Assembly (NCBI GenBank): GCA_947254025.1
Contig: CAMYBS010000005.1
Location: forward strand, 23,110-87,109
Source: an uncultured Clostridia bacterium
GTDB taxonomy: Bacteria; Bacillota; Clostridia; Tissierellales; Peptoniphilaceae
DNA: 64,000 nt
Direction of reading: 5' to 3'
In this document: one piece after another, positions 59,981-64,000 of the stretch
Layout: each line of letters opens with the position of its first letter
Numbering within the stretch: the first letter of the stretch is position 1
Program-made: the position numbers and the translations under genes
The notes under the pieces: model-generated
The model's database searches: none
What the model saw: the letters and a program-made list of their open reading frames with translations, nothing else
Told to the model about the DNA's origin: nothing

Positions 59981-62446
59981 TTACTTCTTAAAATTTGGTC
60001 TTGAGAAGCTGTCCTCCCACATGTTGCCGACTATCTTGATTGAGCCGGTGTTATATGCATCAATCGTAAAACCATTTCTTATATATGTTCTGTTAATTGA
60101 GTATATGTCATACATAGTTCCAGATGGATAGTCCAAGTGAACGTAGTGTAAAGGTGCTTGCTTGTATGATGGTATCAAATTAGGTTCGCCTTTGGTTACC
60201 CAATAAGCATGGTAGTATTTATTTGGATCACTTTGTGATTCGAATTGAGTTTCCATGTTTATAGCCTTGCCTCTATAAATGATTTTTTCTCCACTTACAC
60301 TTGAATCCTTTGTATATGGTCTTATTCTCAATAGGCTTGAATCATCTTTAGTCTTTGATACAAATTTAGATATAGCATTCTTATTAAAATCACTCTTAAT
60401 TTTATTTGCTTTTATTCTTTCTTCAATGTATCTTGAATCCTTTGAAGATGATCTCTCTGGTGCGTTCTTTGCACTATTATATTTAACATTTGAATCAAAA
60501 TACTCTGTTTGTGATTTAATGTTGCCTCTTAATGTAAGTGCTACGTTTTTTATTTGGTCTTATTACATCAGACTCGTTCTTGAATTGTGGTTCATCATAG
60601 TCAGTAACTATCTTCCACTTGTCTCCGCTGTATTTAAAACCATAACCAGATTTCATTTTTTGAGTGTCTTTGCTGTTTGGTACTGGTGTTAGTTTTGCCT
60701 TGTCTGTTAATCTCTTAGCAGATGCGTGATACTCATTACCTACGCCTATTCTGTATCTCCATTTTACACGAGGTGCGTATACTGGTGGTATTTCACCTGC
60801 TTTATGTGATGATTGAGTTTCGCCATCATTCCATTCTTGCTTTTGATTATCATCAACTAATTCACAGCAAGTATGATAACAAGTTGTTTCATACCATTCA
60901 TAGTCATCAACATATTCTTGTCTACGTTCACTCCAATGTTGAGTTCCAGTTTTTCTAGTTTTAGTACATGTATATGGATAACAATCGTAACTACTTACCC
61001 TTTGTCTATTGTATATTTCTCTTACCTGTTTGTGTTGATATCTAATATGTTCTATAATTTTATATTTTGGGTCTACTAGTAATTTATATCTCATTCCACA
61101 TTCAATATTAGTTGAACGTAAGTCCTTCCATACTTTTCCATCTAAATATCTATGAGTAACCATAGGGTTTGGAGCATTATTATAAATATTAATATTACTT
61201 CCGTGATATTTCCTAACTACTGTATCATTTATTGCTTCTTTTTTCCTTACATACTCTATTGATTCAGGTAAAAAGCTATTTGGTCTATATTCTCTATCTT
61301 CCCAAGAGTCTAATTCTACTGTATAATATTTATCATCTTTGGTTTTAATTGGTAAACCTGATGATATTATTCCTTCTTGGAATGGATTCCAAAATCTATC
61401 TTCAGATTGATATTTACTTGTCCATAAATCTTCGTTAAATTGTGTTACCAAAGATTGTGCTTTGTCCTGCATGTTTCTTTGATTTGCTTTTATTGTTCCT
61501 GAAATTTTATTAAAAGTAATAGATGTTTCAAAATTAGATAAGTTTTTATCATTTTGTTTACAATAATCCTCGTCTTTTGTTAATGGTTTTGTAGGTTGAG
61601 GAACTCTTGTTGTATATGATGATATTTGAATGTCTTTTGTATATGCTTTACACGCTCCTTTTGCTGGAGTAAATGTACCATTGTAGCAAGTCCTTGGTGA
61701 TGGGTCTGGCATTGAAGCAAATCTTTCACATAGGTCCCATCCTGGGTCGCCTTTACATACTTTTGTTGGTGGTCTGTTAAATTTTAATACTTGTGTAATT
61801 TGTGGTGTTTTTTGTTGCCCTGCTGACATAGTATTTAATGTCATTGCATCATTTTCACGTATACTTTTTACAAAATTATCATATGCTTTTGTTCCAGGTC
61901 TTAAAGTAGTAGAATGTTCTGCAACTTCTTCTGGAGTTGGTGTTTTTCCCTCTCGTTCGCATTTTATCATATATTTAGCTGCATTTTTTAACATAATTGC
62001 TGCCTCAGACTCAGTACCAGTCACTACACCTTCAGCTTCTACTGTGGTACCATTAATTTTTGAATTTTTAGCATATGAATCAGGATTCATATTTGGATAA
62101 TCAATTTTATCATGGTTATGTGTTTCACTATTTCTTTTATCCATTACAGCATCCATATCTGCTTGCATTGTACTAGTACCTATGTTCTTATCAGTTAAAT
62201 TAAATACAGTTTTGACAATAGGGGTGCCATTAGCTTTAAATCCTACAACTTCAGCATAACCTTTTCCTACAGGTGTTTTTGCTGGTGCTCTGTCATGCAG
62301 CTTTGGAGGGTTGTTTTTGAATTGATAATTAATACGTGTTTCTACAACATCTCCTGGAATTTCAATACAATCTTCGGCTTTTACTATACTTATTGTACAA
62401 AAAACAGCATCGTGAAAACCACGAATGCCGTTACATATCTTCTCAT
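59981..62446 (-). pseudogene. Large secreted protein gene with two compensating frameshifts
   Basis: If the ends are joined, about 821 residues. From the ATG at 62446 (AAAGGAGTG upstream) the frame encodes MRRYVTAFVVFTML then stops after a T6 run (62399-62404); one extra T restores a full signal peptide ending SIVKAED. The long middle part (550 residues when read from 62168) runs on until an A6 run at 60546-60551, where one A fewer restores NVALTLRGNIKSQTEYF and the last about 190 residues. The middle contains a Cys-rich stretch (YPYTCTKT, TTCYHTCCELVDD). No domain is recognised. It follows the stalk-domain protein gene in one operon. Whether it is broken, phase-variable or mis-sequenced is open. 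Confidence 0.7.
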
Positions 62447-62464
62447 ATTAAATTCACTCCTTTT

Positions 62465-63901
62465 TTAATTTGATAATACGGAACCATGATATCCAACGCT
62501 AAAATTATTACTTTTATAACTTATATTTCTTTTAACATAATCTAAGTAATTTATATTAGGTATATCAACAATATATTTTGCCACATCATCAATAATTATT
62601 TTATCAATTGTGAAATTTCCATATCTTTTTACATAATCATCAACAAAAAACCAATTAACTATTCCACCGTCTGTAGTTATATAATATATAGGATTTTCTA
62701 AGTTAAATGAAAATCCATATTCATTTCCAAATCTTTTGTATATACTATTAATTGATATATCAAAAACTCCAGTAGCATCAAAGACTCTTATCGACCCTTT
62801 TGCTATAAAATTCATTTCATTTATTGTATCTTTAGTAGTTTTTTCTTTATTGATGTCTTTTAATTGATTTTTGAAATCTGATTTATCTATCTCTGTTATA
62901 TATTCTTTTGTCAAATAATTACTTAAAAATGATATATCGTATGGCTTATATGGATTATTAGTTTTTCCTAATGCTTTATCTAGTCCAAATTTAAATAAAT
63001 TATCATAATCAGAATTACCTTTTGTCACTATAGCTGTACCTACTCTTGGATCATTTTTATTTTCTTTAAATATACTCCAATTACTAGGTCTTTGTGCTAT
63101 TGTATTAACTTTTTTGAATGGTACTTCTGTAGTATACTCTAAGACTGTGCCCTTGAAAAATGTTATAGAACCGTCATTGTTATCAGTAATATCTTCTTCT
63201 TTTAAATTAATATTATATACAGTGCCTTCAACTGGAAATTTATTTTTTTGATATCTAGCTGTAGGTAACTCTTCTGGTTTTGGTATTCTTTGTCCGCTTG
63301 CTGTTACCCATGCTAGGTTTTTGTTTTGTGTAGGTGTTTGTGGTGTTTGTTTTGTTTGTTCTTGAGCTGTTGTTACTCCTGTGCCTGCGCCTGGTGTTAG
63401 GACTACTTCCTTTGCTTTATTGTCCCAATCAACTTTGAAGCCTAATGTCTCTGCTATGTTTCTTATAGGTAAGAATGTTTTTGATATTTGTGGATCGATT
63501 TGTGCTGGTACATCTATTGTTACTGCTTTGCCATCTGCCCACATAAGTGGTTTTCCTACTGGGTATGATATTGTCTTGCCAGCATATGTGATGTCGACTA
63601 TGTGATTAGTGCCGTCCCACTCAACTTTGGCTCCTTCGATTGCGTTTGCTAGGTCTCTTACTCCTACGCATGTTCTTCCACCCACAACTCTTAAACCATC
63701 TGTCATCTTTTGATCGACTCTCACTTTTTCTCCGTCTTTGATGATGAATAGTTTTACTTCGCCTTGGAAGTGTTTTACTTCTTGTTTGATTGGTGCTACC
63801 TTGTTAAATTCTTTGATTGCTTCATCTGGTGCTGCAAGTGCTGCTGTGCTTAAAATTTGTGATGCTATGATTGAAGCTAGTAATACTTTTTTGACTTTCA
63901 T
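62465..63901 (-). CDS. Secreted copper-amine-oxidase-N-like (stalk) domain protein
   Basis: 478 residues with a standard signal peptide (KKVLLASIIASQILSTAALA-AP). Two CuAO-N-like / stalk repeats follow (about residues 45-110 and 110-170, with LWADGKAVTIDVPAQ, KTFLPIRNIAETLGFKVDWD), then a Thr/Gln/Pro linker and a 270-residue C-terminal region of unknown fold with FVDDYVKRYGNF. Such domains occur in many cell-surface proteins of anaerobic Firmicutes and are thought to bind the wall. First gene of a pair with the large secreted-protein gene. Confidence 0.82.
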   Translation of the reverse strand: MKVKKVLLASIIASQILSTAALAAPDEAIKEFNKVAPIKQEVKHFQGEVKLFIIKDGEKVRVDQKMTDGLRVVGGRTCVGVRDLANAIEGAKVEWDGTNHIVDITYAGKTISYPVGKPLMWADGKAVTIDVPAQIDPQISKTFLPIRNIAETLGFKVDWDNKAKEVVLTPGAGTGVTTAQEQTKQTPQTPTQNKNLAWVTASGQRIPKPEELPTARYQKNKFPVEGTVYNINLKEEDITDNNDGSITFFKGTVLEYTTEVPFKKVNTIAQRPSNWSIFKENKNDPRVGTAIVTKGNSDYDNLFKFGLDKALGKTNNPYKPYDISFLSNYLTKEYITEIDKSDFKNQLKDINKEKTTKDTINEMNFIAKGSIRVFDATGVFDISINSIYKRFGNEYGFSFNLENPIYYITTDGGIVNWFFVDDYVKRYGNFTIDKIIIDDVAKYIVDIPNINYLDYVKRNISYKSNNFSVGYHGSVLSN

Positions 63902-63947
63902 TATAAACTCTCCTTTATTTAGATAATTTTTTTTTTACTTTATCTTA

Positions 63948-63976
63948 ATTATACAATATGCTTATAAATATTTCTA
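63948..63976 (-). promoter_or_regulatory. Promoter of the stalk-domain protein operon
   Basis: TAGAAA (63971-63976, minus), 17 bp, TATAAT (63948-63953). AAAGGAGAG ribosome site before the ATG at 63901. Confidence 0.55.
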
Positions 63977-64000
63977 GTTTTATTTAAAATTATATTTTGT

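Overview
The window comes from a low-GC, anaerobic, Gram-positive bacterium. Oxygen-defence and anaerobic enzymes (rubrerythrin, a double-cubane [Fe-S] reductase, corrinoid proteins), a GlcNAc phosphotransferase system, Firmicutes gene order (yybS-gdpP-rplI-dnaB with dnaD/dnaI loader genes) and a secreted protein with copper-amine-oxidase-like stalk domains fit Tissierellia / Peptoniphilaceae-like cocci. The genus is not established. Coding is dense, about 55 genes mostly on the minus strand, in short operons separated by clear hairpin terminators. I see no tRNA, rRNA, insertion sequence, prophage or CRISPR array.

Layout. (1) 1-5.7 kb: a formate/nitrite-type channel, then a GlcNAc module in which nagA is co-transcribed with both general PTS genes (ptsI, ptsH) and faces a divergent nagE permease. 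(2) 5.7-11.1 kb: a copper operon (copA, class I aldolase, copZ, M42 peptidase) and a divergent nitroreductase / YfcE pair. (3) 11.2-20.4 kb: a YdjY-type lipoprotein, a ytxH / LEA-like / ytxG stress operon, a BmrCD-like heterodimeric ABC exporter, a PHP phosphatase, NAD kinase and an RluA-type pseudouridine synthase. (4) 20.4-20.7 kb: a 6S RNA gene with promoter and terminator. (5) 20.7-28.7 kb: a corrinoid methyltransferase cluster (three UroD-fold proteins, a B12 protein, a [2Fe-2S] corrinoid activator, an NhaC-type permease, a double-cubane reductase). This is the most unusual metabolic system here. (6) 28.7-47.5 kb: CapA, DUF5317, YitT, rubrerythrin, MATE, PPC/DUF296, DUF3160, ProX, DUF438 and DUF2254 proteins, an M20 peptidase with an MFS carrier, folA-pta, paired chromate transporters and a flavin reductase. 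(7) 47.5-59.7 kb: a tightly packed operon of eleven intact genes (tldD, tldE, pyrE, yybS, gdpP, rplI, dnaB, a GNAT gene, dnaD, dnaI, serS), headed by a small membrane-protein gene with an in-frame TGA at codon 3. (8) 59.7-64 kb: a degenerate 19-nt repeat array, a large secreted-protein gene carrying two compensating homopolymer frameshifts, and a stalk-domain protein.

How it works together. The cell imports GlcNAc by PTS and deacetylates it with NagA. Pta and the FNT channel suit acetate/formate-type fermentation. The corrinoid cluster would remove a methyl group from an unknown substrate, with the ferredoxin-like ASKHA protein re-reducing the corrinoid. Many promoters share an extended -10 of the form TGTGN-TATAAT. 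Several intergenic dyads (at the FNT, nag and bmrCD promoters) look like operators, and one hairpin covers a ribosome binding site.
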